The notes: generated from the letters alone by a model not told the origin. Shown: positions 33,436 through 45,403, numbered from the stretch's first letter. The stretch: DNA of 64,000 bases from Sabethes cyaneus (GCF_943734655.1 NC_071354.1:70143544-70207543), one strand, 5' to 3'. Numbers and translations are program-made.

Positions 33436-33795
33436 CCCGATCAGACAAACATAACAAAATTATAACAAATCATGATATTCTGTTATGACGGTATTTCTAA
33501 CATAATTTGATATAATTTTGGTCTCGTTAGTAGTTAAAATAACAAAAATTCTATCAGAACTTCTTAGCAGCAGTAGCAGAAATGTAACAAAATTTGTTAT
33601 GTTTTGAACAAAATTATATCAAAATTTGTTATGATATTTGTAACAGGTTTTGTTATAATTTTGTTAAAATATAACAAAAACGTCTTTGCCTTTATCTGCT
33701 ATATCGACATTTTATTTCGGCTAAATTGCCAAAAATAGTATAACTATTTATCAGGAACATTCACAAATAGCACAGAAAAAAAACTTTCATACATT

Positions 33796-33895
33796 TGAAA
33801 AATCGTTCCGGCCGCGGTCGGGATTGAACTCACGACACATCGCACAGAATGCAACAGTCTTAACCTCTGTGCTAGAACTACTCTTGAATGAAAGT
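33796..33895 (-). mobile_element. tRNA-like SINE remnant
   Basis: The minus strand has AGCACAGAGGTTAAGA (A-box region) and GAGTTCAATCCCGACC (B-box region) about 45 bp later. The acceptor stem does not pair. It is probably the head of another SINE family. Confidence 0.45.
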
Positions 33896-34041
33896 AGATT
33901 AAATGCTTATATGATTTGGCCGATAGCTCATTCGGGGTTGTCAGTTTTTGCTTCGAGCTGTCTATAAATAGAAAATAAGCGTTCAATCCAAAGCCAATCA
34001 AGAAGACGAAAAAATTGAATCATGATATGTTGCGCCACTTT

Positions 34042-35262
34042 AACCGTTATGTGTGCGACAAAAAAAACACCTTTAGCAGGGCGAGAAGGGTACCCGGGTA
34101 CCCAAAATTGATATTGTTATAACATCAACAATTTTAAACCGATTTTGATGAAATAGGTGTCATTTGATTCGTTAATTTATCTAGTTTTGAATTATCTGGC
34201 CATTTGGCCATTAAAAGACATACGGGGCCCGAAAATCCGGAATTCCGACAGAGTGTCCGCTGTGAGGTAGAGAACTGATTGTACTGCAGGAAAATCTGTC
34301 ATGCGGATATAAAAACTCTAAAAATTCATGCAATGAACTATTTCATATAATCAGATGAATCAGGTTGGCCATTCCGGAGTAGGTTCCTGTGGGGTTATGG
34401 GTGGCCAGTCTAGGATTGGAGGTAAAACCTAGCAGTATGGGTATCAAAGTTCTTGGAATTAATTCGGTAGGTGATATTTTTTACATTTCGATGTATTTTG
34501 ATTGGTTATTTCGAAAATGGTTTCTACGGGGTCACAGATGATACCGCAGTATTTAAGATAATGCTTAGCATTATCAGAACAGTTCAAAACGTAGAACCAT
34601 CCGTTATGCATTTGGACCAGTTCCGAAATTATTAATCAGTACTAAACTGGCCATATCAGTTCAAAACATTTAAAAGATCCGCTAAACCAATTCTAATATT
34701 GGATTAGGCACCCAACTGGTCATCTGTAATCCTACAGGAACCCAATTCTGGAATGGCCAATGCGATTTAAAGTCACCAATTTATATAAGATAAAAAAAGG
34801 ATCCAAAATGTCAAGTTCAAAGCTAATGGCTTTGCTGAAAGCTGAAATTCTTCTAAAACAAGCGGCTTCCCACGTTTTACCGGACGTTGCTCCGAAATTG
34901 CCGATTCCCGGGAACTACATGTCATATGATGGCCAAATGATTAAACTAATCAAAACTAGATAAATGTACGAATCAAATGCCACTGGTTTCATCCAAATCG
35001 GTTCAAGATAGCCAAAGCTATGAACATAGCAAATCATGAGTACCCGGGTACCCTTGTCGCCCTCCTACGTAATAAAAAAATTCAAGTGCCTCCCATTGCT
35101 AATCCCCTTTATGGATATGCACCCTTAAAACCCTTAATTAATTAAGATCAACGAGTTTTACGGTGTCAAAAAATTTCAATGACGTATGTTTTAAATTGAA
35201 TGAGTTATAACTATTTTAAAACTGAAAAGGTATCCGGGTACCCTGTTGCACACATAACGGTT
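34042..35262. mobile_element. 1.2 kb element with inverted AACCGTTATGTGTGC ends
   Basis: The left end AACCGTTATGTGTGC (34,042) is mirrored by GCACACATAACGGTT ending at 35,262. Behind both ends lies GGGTACCCGGGTACCC or a close variant (34,089; 35,040; 35,231). The inner sequence continues as a diverged inverted repeat around TCTAGTTTTGA and CATTTGGCCA. It is non-coding and lies within the 4.5 kb insertion. Confidence 0.65.
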
Positions 35263-35288
35263 GAGAATGTTGCACGAATTGCCATTAA

Positions 35289-35788
35289 ATATGATCGGTG
35301 TTAGATCAGACTGGACCAAGTCGCAAATTCAAAAAATGAGTTAATGATAGCTAGCGATCAACAATTTTCTAAGCTGCATTTTACTTTAATCAGACTATCA
35401 TAAATATTGCAAACAGCCATAGTTATCAGATGATTTCGAACGATTGATAGGTATTAAACATACAGAGCAACAAACTTTGAACACGTTTTTCTAGAAGAGT
35501 TTTGTCACTTGGTTCGGTTTGACTTAACGACGACCATATATGATCGGTGTTAAGTCAGACCGAACCAACTGAGTGATTTCGAGAAAAACACGTTCAAAGT
35601 TTGCTGCTGCTGTGTAGTTTAAAGCTATCAATCATTCGAAATCATTTAATATCTTTGGCTGTTTGCAACATTTATGTAATCTGATTAGAGTAAAACATAG
35701 CTTAGGAAATTATCAATCGTTTGCTGTCATTAACTTATTTTTTAAAATTTTGCGGCTTGGTCCGGTCTGATTTAACACCTACCATATA
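35289..35788. mobile_element. Inverted dimer of a 250 bp MITE
   Basis: Two approximately 250 bp halves are reverse complements and meet near 35,539. Each half begins TATGATCGGTGTTA and ends with an inverted match to it (such as TTAACACCTACCATA), giving four related ends. TA at the outer borders may be the target. There is almost no loop, so the whole forms a long hairpin. Confidence 0.75.
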
Positions 35789-35792
35789 AGAA

Positions 35793-36198
35793 AATAATGC
35801 CAGGCTTCATTCTTGGTTTTTTGCTCAGTAGATGCTCAATTGACTACAGCGCCTCAACTAAACAGAATTCGAAAAAGTAGTGTAAAGGGCGTTTGTAGAG
35901 CTTATTATTATCTACATTATTGTTGAAGAAAGTATAGTTCTATCTTTTTTATTTACGGCGCTATGCGATTGCTACCCCGATTGCTACAAATGAGTACTCT
36001 TTTTGCTACCAACGGGGTAGCAGCCACATAGCGCCATAAATACAAACGATAGAACTATACTTTCTTCAACAATAATGTAGATAATAATTAGCTTCACAAT
36101 CGCCCTTTACACTACTTTTTCGAATTCGGTTTAGTTGAGGCGTTGTAGTCAAATGAGCATCTACTGAGCAAAAAACCGAGAATAAAGCCTGAATAATA
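35793..36198. mobile_element. Foldback MITE with about 190 bp arms
   Basis: The left arm starting near ATGCCAGGCTTCATTCT is mirrored by the right arm ending near AATAAAGCCTGAATAAT. Arms continue through GTAGTGTAAAGGGCG and its complement to CTATAGTT and its complement. The centre contains short inverted GCTACC/GGTAGC blocks. No protein is encoded. Confidence 0.8.
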
Positions 36199-36755
36199 CA
36201 ATGACTCCTATGTTTCAGTTTTCGAGTCTGTAAACTTTTCTGTTCATTTTAGCAAGATTCAACCACAGAAAAGATTAAAAACAACCATGAAATTAATTAT
36301 TTAAATGATGTGAACGGTTGAAAGCCTAATTAAAAAGTAAATAAATAAATAAATAAATGATGTGTAGAAGAATCTATTTCTCAGTAATTATGCGAACTAT
36401 TTAGATATTTTTTTTTGTTTTGTTGGTAAAGGTTTGGAGAAAATTTTAACTACTTTTAAACTTTGTAAACATACATAGACCGAGAATATGATAAGATTTT
36501 ATTTTATCTCAGTTATGTTCAGTCCAAGCATATAGCATATAGCATTAACTAAAAAAACTGGTTCTCTCATATATGAAATTCTACAATGACATTCAAAAAT
36601 AACTCTTTAGGTTATTTAAACAAAGACTTCTGTCAATACGTTCTTTAATTTCTAGTAATAAACTGCATGAGGTTCCTCAAGCGCGACTTGACAGGAGCGG
36701 CGTGTTACTGCATCGAGTATGTTTCTTAAGGTGCATTTAGATTAGGCAATTTTTT

Positions 36756-36783
36756 AGCAACATGTAGAATGCGACATGTTGCT
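36756..36783. repeat. Small perfect hairpin
   Basis: AGCAACATGT and ACATGTTGCT are separated by 8 bases. It is probably part of a MITE end inside the 4.5 kb insertion. Confidence 0.7.
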
Positions 36784-37315
36784 AGTTCTTGCTCGCATTA
36801 ATCGTGGGGAGGACCAACCAGCACCAAATTTAGGATTTTTACATTCTGACCTAAAACAAACAATCTGACAAAATTTGGTTCAAATCCGTCAAGGTCGATT
36901 ACATCTCGGATACTTCGCGTAGAGTTACCCTAATACGTGACTTTCAGATTTTAAATTTGCAATAATTTGAGAACGACCTAAGAAAAAAGTTTATATGATA
37001 TAATGCGTAGAACTTGATTTTATTTTAGTTTTACAAAAACTTGTCAATTTTCAAACATTATAAAAATTCCGAAAGAGCTCTTTACCAGATTTCAGAGCAT
37101 TATTTGCGCTTAAAAAATCTTTAAAAAAAGACATGTTTTGAGATAATTTACAATTTATGATTTTTATCGCGTATTTGCAAAGCTTTTTCTTTCAGTGTAA
37201 TTGTTTACTGAAAATACACTTGATTTACTACGAATTTTGCTTTGACGTCATTTTCATAAAATAAATAGTTTTCGAGATAGAATTTTTTGAAAAAAATATT
37301 CTAATTTCTAAATAC

Positions 37316-37911
37316 GCTCTTTTTAAAAGTTTCTCTTGACGAAAAAATATATTTCATGGAAAATGATTCGGTGCGGGATTGTAATTAGCAAAACTTCATT
37401 GCAATCAAAACTAGTCGAGACAAACCGTTCGCAAGCTGGAACAAGCTGAAATTGCTCTGTAACAAAATTATAACAAATTTTGATATAAGAGCAAAACTTG
37501 TAATAATTCTGTTAGCATCATTATTTTGTCTGATCAAAAATATAACAAGTTCTGTTATTTCTATCTAATTGAGATATTTTTTTGTTATATGTTTGTTATG
37601 ATCATTTACTCGGGCTCTTTTTAAAAGTTTCTCTTGACGAAAAAATATATTTCATGGAAAATGATTCGGTGCGGGATTGTAATTAGCAAAACTTCATTGC
37701 AATCAAAACTAGTCGAGACAAACCGTTCGCAAGCTGGAACAAGCTGAAATTGCTCTGTAACAAAATTATAACAAATTTTGATATAAGAGCAAAACTTGTA
37801 ATAATTCTGTTAGCATCATTATTTTGTCTGATCAAAAATATAACAAGTTCTGTTATTTCTATCTAATTGAGATATTTTTTTGTTATATGTTTGTTATGAT
37901 CATTTACTCGG
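37316..37911 (+). repeat. Perfect 298 bp tandem duplication at an element end
   Basis: Unit 37,316-37,613 is followed directly by 37,614-37,911, apparently base-identical. Each unit starts GCTCTTTTTAAAAG and ends ACTCGG. The second ends exactly where the 4.5 kb insertion ends, and is followed by GCT of the target duplication. Confidence 0.9.
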
Positions 37912-38510
37912 GCTACGATTTGCCTCCCGGATAGTTTTCCTGGAGTTATTTCGAGCCAACTAAAAAGTCTGCACTGCTTCGATTTTTCCTGGATGATCGT
38001 CCGGTAGTTTCTTCATCTTCTTCAGCATTTTTCTTCGCAGTTTGACCGCCTTCTTCACTTCTGCATTCCACCAGCTGACCGATTTTCATCCCACTGTTCG
38101 TGGAGTAAACTCAATTGCACTGAACCACACTATTTCCGTAAAACTGCCCAAATGATCCGTGCTTCGATCCGTGATGTACACTATCTTCGAAGCTTCTCCA
38201 GTCCGCGAGATCGAAAAGCCACTGTCTTGTTTTTGATTGGTATGACCTTTCCTCCTCCACTAGCGAAATTCCGATAGGGAAATCATCGCTACTCATACAG
38301 TCTGCATTCACTGCCCATTCCAGTCTATACAGTCTAGTTCCTTCTCCAGAGTTCAAAACTACCAGAATGTTATCTACGACAAACAACAGGGCCGGCTTTC
38401 CCTTATGGTCTGATTTGTAGGCTTTGCGGTGAGCATTCAAATCTCCTATTAGAATCATGGGATGAACACTTGTATTGAATGCAGTGCAGACGGTGTTGGT
38501 CAAGTCTTCT
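37912..38510 (-). pseudogene. I-like LINE fragment: endonuclease
   Basis: From 38,503 downward the minus strand reads PMILIGDLNAHRKAYKSD (endonuclease core), NILVVLNSGEGTRL, SSDDFPIGI (SSDH-type motif with Asp for His) and WLFDLADWRSFE. After a frameshift come WWNAEVKKAVKLRRKMLKK and TIREANR. These correspond to the second half of an APE-type endonuclease and the linker before RT. The N-terminal half is absent and a SINE abuts the truncated end. This is the most upstream piece of the broken LINE. Confidence 0.8.
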
Positions 38511-38730
38511 ATGAGTCAAAAGCAAAGCCATGGGTATAAACGTCCTGTTGAGAACTTGACCCTTCTTTATCGACAAACTTCGCAGCCGGTTATTAGAGTA
38601 CATGCCAATTACGGGGCTGGTGCAACAATCCTACTGACTCTATACCAGCACCTTCCAGGCGAGATTCAAACATACGACGACTGGTTTGTTAGGCCAGTAT
38701 CGTACTCTGAAGCTAACTGGGCTGGCCATG
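38505..38730 (-). mobile_element. tRNA-derived SINE
   Basis: On the minus strand the head has TAGCTTCAGAG (A box) and GTTTGAATCT (B box, about 38,665). The body holds GAGTCAGTAGGATTGTTGCA, CCCCGTAATTG and GCGAAGTTTGTCGATAAAGA. The 3' end is GGCTTTGCTTTTG. It shares body and tail with the SINEs at 8,478 and 14,706. It lies at the truncated end of the LINE endonuclease. Confidence 0.8.
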
Positions 38731-39117
38731 AGGCAATCAGGGGGTAGATGGAGAGACAGAGTTGAGTTGCTGGAGATGGTGATCGAATTGTGGCGGCCAC
38801 GGCCGGTATGGATGGATCAAGAGTTAATAGTACTGGGACAAGTTCTGTACGCACAGCAAAGGAAACAGCACCTGTTGACAGACCCATGGTTCAGTCTTGT
38901 CAAGCGGAGTGAAAACAGGTTTTGTCAGCCCCTTGGTAGTGAGAGATTTGAATATGTTTGTACGCAAAAAAGAAATAAACAGTTCAATTTATTCAAACGT
39001 GTTGATCGAATGATTTTAATTAAAGTTTAGTTCAAAGATTATATAAATATGTAACTGACTAGAGTTGGAGTAAAACCAGAAGCTACAAGTGAATTTCAAA
39101 GTTGTAAGTCAAATAAT

Positions 39118-39262
39118 CACTCCTATTCTGTATTTCGAACGAATCTTTATTTCGTTCGACTTGTTTCGAACGAGATGTTTTGCCCATTTGATTTTGCTGG
39201 CGGAAATTTCGTTCGAAGGAACTTTCGTTCGAAATACCAAGTCTTTCGATATATAGAATAGT
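39118..39262. mobile_element. About 145 bp MITE
   Basis: Left end CACTCCTATTCTGTATTTCG and right end read inward CACTATTCTATATATCG, both followed by repeated TTCGAACGAA or CGTTCGAA blocks. No coding capacity. Confidence 0.65.
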
Positions 39263-39360
39263 GATGAATGTCAGGTTAGTTAGTTGTCGCATTAAAAATA
39301 TACCATTGGCTTAGTGGATAACCTGAAATTACTTACCTGTATTTACCCGTAGATTGCCAG

Positions 39361-39383
39361 TTCTAGGTCCGGTAGACCTAGAA
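39361..39383. repeat. Perfect 9 bp hairpin
   Basis: TTCTAGGTC, 5 bases, GACCTAGAA. It lies next to a tRNA-like GGCTTAGTGGATAAC stretch at about 39,308, so it may be part of a SINE-like element. Confidence 0.6.
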
Positions 39384-39561
39384 CCTGTAAAGGGAGAAAA
39401 AAAACTGAAAATGCAAGATTTATATATTCACCTTTGAACGCTCATTAGTTTAAATACATTACAGCTTTAAAGCTGCACAGTATGCAACTGAAAATCAGTG
39501 TTCACCTAGGAAGAAGTATTCCCAATAAGCACGAGATGCTCTATTTACAGAATCAGCACGA

Positions 39562-39832
39562 TTGAACCAGGTACCGCGTAAAAAAATCCGCGTAAATTCC
39601 GAAGACCGCGTAAAAAAACGCGTTAATTCCGAAAACCTAGTAAAAAACCGCGTTAGTTCCAAAATTCGCGTAAACAAAAACTGTGGATTTCAACACTACG
39701 CGAAACAATAGACGTTTTGAGCACGTCCGCGTAAATTTCGAAAATCGCGTAAAAAAACCGGGTAAATTTCGAAAATCGCGTAAAAAAACCGCGTGAATTC
39801 CGACAACCGCGTAAAAAGCGACTTCAGTGTAC
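39562..39832. repeat. About 30 bp minisatellite (CCGCGTAAA type)
   Basis: Roughly eight diverged units alternate CCGCGTAAAAAAA with CGCGTAAATTCCGAAAA. A break occurs near 39,675-39,725. Open frames across it only reflect the repeat. Confidence 0.85.
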
Positions 39833-40027
39833 AACGTTCTTTCAGGCAGCGTCCCATGAGAGAGTTGTCCTTACTTATTCCGAGTCTCCTGAACGCAATA
39901 ACAGGTCACCACGAGTTATTTCTCTTATGTCAGCTTAAACGAATTTAATGTCCTGAACGAAAAATGTATTCGTGAGATTTGCAGCCATCCTTCATGTTGC
40001 ATCACTATTCTATTAAAACCTAGTCAA

Positions 40028-40109
40028 AATTGAAGTCTCGCGCGAAAAGTTAGGTGGCAGAATAAAAAAATTGAAGTCTCGTGCGAAAAGTTAGGTGACA
40101 GAATAAATA
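40028..40109. repeat. Two 41 bp tandem units
   Basis: AATTGAAGTCTCGCGCGAAA with the rest of its unit is repeated once directly behind itself, with three or four differences. Confidence 0.85.
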
Positions 40110-43100
40110 AAATTGTGCATTGCGGCATTGATTTTGACAGTTCAATGTACAGAAGTAAGGAATTACACTTGATACCTGCTAACGCTTTCCGGTACTTTAT
40201 TGGAAAACAATATCAAATGCAAATGGAATCAGCTCTAATTTCCAACAGCAGAAATTAATCATCACTTCCTTCCGCCTAGTTTCATCCTCTCGGCCACAAA
40301 ATTGCTTCCGGCAGTATACATATCCTGTACGGCCATCAAACTAAATCTCAGCAGCAGCGAGTCAGCAGCAGTACCATCAGTTCGGTTTATGACTTTCGCT
40401 GTTGTTGAGATTGTTCACACGTCGTTGCCGTTGTGGTTTTCCGTGCGCATCGTGATGGATTCCAAGACAGGGATAATATGATTACGCTGCGAAAGCGAAC
40501 GAATCTGTACCGCCACCGCACCGTGTCCTCGGTTGTGCCTTGTAATTAATTAAATAAATTAACCGTCATTTTCCGGAAGCTCCATTAACAGCGGAATAAA
40601 GAAGGATAAGTCAAGGGTGACACTTCGGAAGTGGTGTACTTCGGTAACATTAACCCTTAGGAGGGCTTGCCGTGGCTCTCATATTGTAACCTAGTTGCCA
40701 CCGTTTATACGGCTATTGAAGGGTTTACACCTCTTGTGACTCCAGCCAGTTTCCCTCGTACATCCCAAAGCCATAATCCTGCGGCTGAGCGCTAATGAAT
40801 GCTATCACGTGGGTGTGCCGAACTTTGTCAGATTTTTCCTCCCTATAGCCTCCCAGTGAGTGTCATAGTGCCTGTCTGGCTGTGCTGTGAAGAGTGTTTC
40901 ATGTGGCTATCACACTGTCATTCCACCAGAATCACTTATTCAATTAACCTGGCAAGGAACGTAGTTAATTGCTTTGTTCCACGCGGGAGCTATCCTACAG
41001 CAGAGGGGGCTTTTTGAGTTATAAGGAACGACCGACGTCAACCTGGTTATTTTGCTTAGCTACCTTATACCGTTCGTTGTGTTGTTGGCGTAAGCAGTAT
41101 TTTCCGGTCACCACCGACCGTCGTTGTAGGTTGTGCTCGCGAGGAAATCTAGTGCGATTTGCGTCCGTCCGCCGTGGGGCTGCTTTTCCGAAGTCTTATT
41201 ATTTTCATATTAAACAGAATGCTTGCTACGTGTCAATTCTTGGTCGGATGATCTTTGAATAGTCGGTAGTGTCTTTCCTTTCTGTTGGGATTCTGACTTT
41301 GTGTAGATCAATGAATGTGTGCTTCATAAAATCCAATTACTCGTTAAAAGGACCTCATCGAACGTGTGCCAAGCCAAAGTCGGTCGTAGATAGGTGGAGT
41401 TTCCTTCCACCTAATGAAAGTGTTTTTGTTTGAAGTACACTCGTGCCAACTCCTGACGGCTACTAATGGCTTCGATGTGTGCTGAAACCATCGCATACCG
41501 TAGCGCACCTGAAACTTCGGCCCGGTTTGGGGTATTTTATTACACTTAGCCTATTTCTTTGGGGCCCTCCGGGGTGCAAGTCGGAGAGTGCATTGCCATC
41601 ATTAAGTTATGAAAGTTAATGGGATTTTGCTGGGAGTAAAGATGCTATCTTCGAGATTCGGTTGACAGTTTCCGACCGCACCGTCATCGTTATAGTTTCC
41701 GTTCTCGCTTTGTGGTTATGATGGGAAAACTCGACGATGTAACTGCTCTCGAACGACGATGACTTCGCAGAGCTCGGCTGGAGGAAATTTAATGGAATAT
41801 GGCAGGTTTAATGTATTACTGTGCCATAATATATCACGTCCTCCGGTAAGAAGATATTTGGATAGCGACAGGCTGTGAAATGATTATTCCAAAAACTAAA
41901 ACGAGATTATTTCTGATATCCAACGGATAAAGCTTCACCACTTCAGCGTTTATAATGAGTTGTTAAAAGTATAACATGGCTTTACCCAATATTTCGGATG
42001 CATTTCATCATCCCAGCGTTGTAATCCGTCACCGTCACTGATCCTCTAATTAAATCGTTAAACAAATGGGAGTATTTCCGATCCGACATCAGTCTCGGTA
42101 AACTGATCTCATACCGAGCTTATGTACGGCACGTCTACCTCAATTATCACTCTGTGGAGGACCCACCAAGTCAGATTATTTGTATACTTTTCATCTCCTT
42201 TCGATGTTCGCTTTCGGAAAGAAGTTTCTAACGAGGTAAACAGTGAAGCGGAAAACTTAAGACTGAATTTCTCGACGTCAATCATCATGCGAGATATGAG
42301 AACACACCAAATTGGGCGGGTTTCGTTTATAGTTGGGTTTGAAATATGTCTGTTGCTTTGCAGTTCTATCGAAAGTTTAAATAATAATCATACACAGTGT
42401 GTTGTTCACAGTCTTCCATTGACTGAAACAGGAACATTTTGATTGTGACAAATTATAGCGTTCGGTCTTAAACCTGAAAGTAAAAATGTAAAATTTGTTT
42501 ATCTATACATTTAATAAACCGTCATTAAGAAGTCAAAGCTATAATTATTATTAACCACTGTTCTATATCCCATTAAATCCCCTAGCGTTTTTCAAATCGT
42601 GACACATTGACTCTATCGGAATCATCTCGAAACCTTATAATCCCTTCTAACTCAGCGCATCCGCTATCGGTCGCCGCTCGCTCGACTAATTGGGACGAAT
42701 TCGAACGGCCATCCGGGTCGATGATAAAGCAGTAACAAATTAAAACATCCTCTGCTGCTTCGCCCTCATGACGGTGGATGGACGATACCGGTCCACTCGC
42801 CACTCATCGACCATCACTGTTCAAGCACTCACTGTAGGCCATCGCATCGCATCACATCGTGCGTGATAAAGTTGACTCGATAATTGTTTCAACCAACTTA
42901 CTTGCCCTGTCCTGCTCGAGTGTACTTTGTCGGACAAATTCTGTCTGACAAAGTGGCGAAAGCGGCAGAAATAGACGTCATACTTTGGTCGCATCATGCG
43001 TGAATCGCGTGAAGGTGATTAATTTCTCCGCCTGACTTTCGAGTCTCGTTACATGACAAGCATTTTGGTGGTTCTCACTGTCAAGCAGCCAAAGTGCCGC

Positions 43101-44370
43101 TGATGCCAGTGCAGCATTAGCATAAATTTAAATGGCGTTGTTTTCGGCAAAAGTTTACACAAATATAGAGCTCCGTTTCCTTCGTGCTCTTTATTTTTTT
43201 TGTTCGATGGGGAAGGCTCGTTCTAAAAAATTTCATCGCCCGATGGGAAATTTCCGCGAGCGCGTAAGTTAGTGATTTATGGAGACAGTTGGCCGGAAAA
43301 TGATCGGAGTTCATAAATTTTAAGAGCCACGTTTGCCAAAAAAACCGCCCGAGTGCATTTCAGAGAACTTATTCGTTTTGGGATCGAAATTTGAATAATT
43401 TGTCGGAAAATTGTGATTCACTGTATGCAATTACATTACCTACTACATAGGCAGCGACATGTCTTGCGAAATTTGCACGAGTGTTTGCTCAGCTGATAAA
43501 ACAAGTCTGACAGATAACTTTTCGTTATCATTTGCAGGGTACATTGCATTGGGGAACAGTTCAATGCAAACGATTGTTCGTTTTAAAGAGCGCTAGAGTA
43601 TATATAAAATGCTTCGTCATAGATGCTTACGGCTATATTAACCCGTTAGAAAAACAGAAGCATATCATGTATCGTTACTACGGCTTGTAGCTGCACGAAT
43701 TCTATAAATATTTTATATTATCGCAGAGCCATATTCATAAACTTTCGATGTATATGATTTTACTAACTGGAACGTGCCAGCGTAATCTTCCTTCTTCATA
43801 GCCTGGAGCTTTCCGAATTTCAAACGTGCTGCCCCCCTCCTCGTTGAGGGCAAACAAGGTTTTATTCAATAGCGGAAAATGTATTCTGCCTGCCTGCCAA
43901 TTCGTTGCTTATCGGTTACGTGATCCGGCACCCTCGAACGTAAACAAAGAACAACCATTCGATAAATTACACTTTTCACTTAGAATTAAACTTCTCAGCC
44001 GGTTGTGTTGTTCTGCATTCCCTAGAATATAGAATTAAACAAAAAACTAGGAGGAGAATGTTTTGTCCAAAATATGTGCGCCGCCTCCCAGTTGAAATCG
44101 ACAACATCCGGCCGGGGGGAAACTTATATCCCCCTTACAGGAAATTGAAACGGAAAGCTGCTGTATCCGTTTTGTTCTTCGATACGTGGTTTGTCCCACC
44201 ACCAAATTTGGCGCAGTAAAGATCAATAAACTTGGTTGAAAATGGCTTCGTGTTTTGTTCGGGGTCTTCATGTAGAGAGTGGAAATTCTTTAACTTAACT
44301 TTAACTTAATATTTCAGCAGTAACACTTTACAATTACCAATTGACTATTTATAATCTACAATTTACAATT
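40110..44370. other. 4.3 kb without a supportable gene
   Basis: No element motif, tandem array or convincing frame is seen. The open frames are under 110 codons with no known motif. The stretch reads as single-copy non-coding DNA. Confidence 0.45.
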
Positions 44371-44372
44371 TG

Positions 44373-45390
44373 CTTGGACTTGGACTTGGATTTGGACTAG
44401 GGCTTCCACTTGTACTTGGACTTGGACTTGGATTTGGACTTGGATTTGGACTTGGATTTGGACTTGGATTTGGACTTGGATTTGCACTTGGATTTGGACT
44501 TGGATTTGGACTTGGACTTGGACTTGGACTTGGGCTTGGACTTGGACTTGGACTTGGACTTGGACTTGGACTTGGATTTGGACTTGGACTTGGACTTGGA
44601 CTTGGGCTTGGACTTGGACTTGGACTTGGACTTGGACTTGGACTTGGACTTGGAATTGGACTTGGACTTGGACTTGGACTTGGACTTGGACTTGGACTTG
44701 GACTTGGACTTGGACTTGGACTTGGACTTGGACTTGGACTTGGACTTGGACTTGGACTTGGACTTGGACTTGGACTTGGACTTGGACTTGGACTTGGACT
44801 TGGACTTGGACTTGGACTTGGACTTGGACTTGGACTTGGACTTGGACTTGGACTTGGACTTGGACTTGGACTTGGACTAGGACTTGGACTTGGACTTGAC
44901 TTCATGTTGGACTTGACTTCATGTTGGACTTGGCTTCATGTTCGACTTGGACTTGGGTTTGGACTTTAACTTGGATTTGAATTTGTGCTTGAACCTGAAT
45001 GTGAACTTGACCTTGGAGTTGGACGTGGATTTGGAGTTGTACTTGAATCTGAATTTGAACTTGACCTTGAACTTCGACTTGGGCTTGGACTTGGACTTGA
45101 TGTTGGACTTGGAATTGGACTTGGACTTGATGTTGGACTTGGAATTGGACTTGGACTTGGGCTTAGACTTGGACTAGGACTTGGTGTTGGACTTGGATTT
45201 GGGCTTGGACTTGGACTTGGATTTTCATTTGTACTTGGAATTGGACTTGGATTTGGACTTGGACTCGGATTTGGACTTGGACTTGGACTTGGACTTGGAC
45301 TTGGATTTGGACTTGGACATGGACTTGGATTTGGACTTGGACTTGGTGTTGGACTTTCATTTGGACTTGGACTTGGATTTGGACTGGAAC
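44373..45390 (+). repeat. GGACTT hexanucleotide array, partly degenerate
   Basis: Up to about 44,890 the sequence is nearly regular GGACTT with GGATTT, GGGCTT and GGAATT variants, about 87 units. From 44,890 to 45,390 the 6 bp rhythm continues with many variants (TTGAAT, TTGACC, TTGGAG and ATGTTG). GGACTT contains no stop in any of its six frames, so long frames on both strands (Ser-Pro, Gly-Leu, Asp-Leu) are by-products. Confidence 0.95.
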
Positions 45391-45403
45391 TGGAACTGGA
45401 ACT

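Larger units (their letters stand above)
33436..37911. mobile_element. 4.5 kb non-coding insertion with GCT target duplication
   Basis: It is flanked by GCT at 33,433-33,435 and 37,912-37,914. Removing it with one GCT joins the LINE as ...EANRS-SWEEF... in frame, so the borders are exact or nearly so. Ends are CCCGATCAG on the left and CCGAGTAAATGATCA read inward on the right. Both are followed by many ATAACAAAATT-type motifs (33,445-33,680 and 37,455-37,600), which look like subterminal repeats. It has no transposase frame. It holds three inverted-repeat elements, a tRNA-like sequence and a terminal tandem duplication. A 3 bp duplication with CCCGA ends does not match a class I can name. Confidence 0.7.

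Noticed and set aside
39562..39832. Possible CRISPR-like array
   Set aside because: The units are contiguous and diverged with no unique spacers, so it is a minisatellite. The sequence is also eukaryotic in character.
44363..44905. 180-residue Ser-Pro protein on the minus strand
   Set aside because: It is a translation of the GGACTT array, which has no stop in any frame. No start context or non-repetitive domain is attached.
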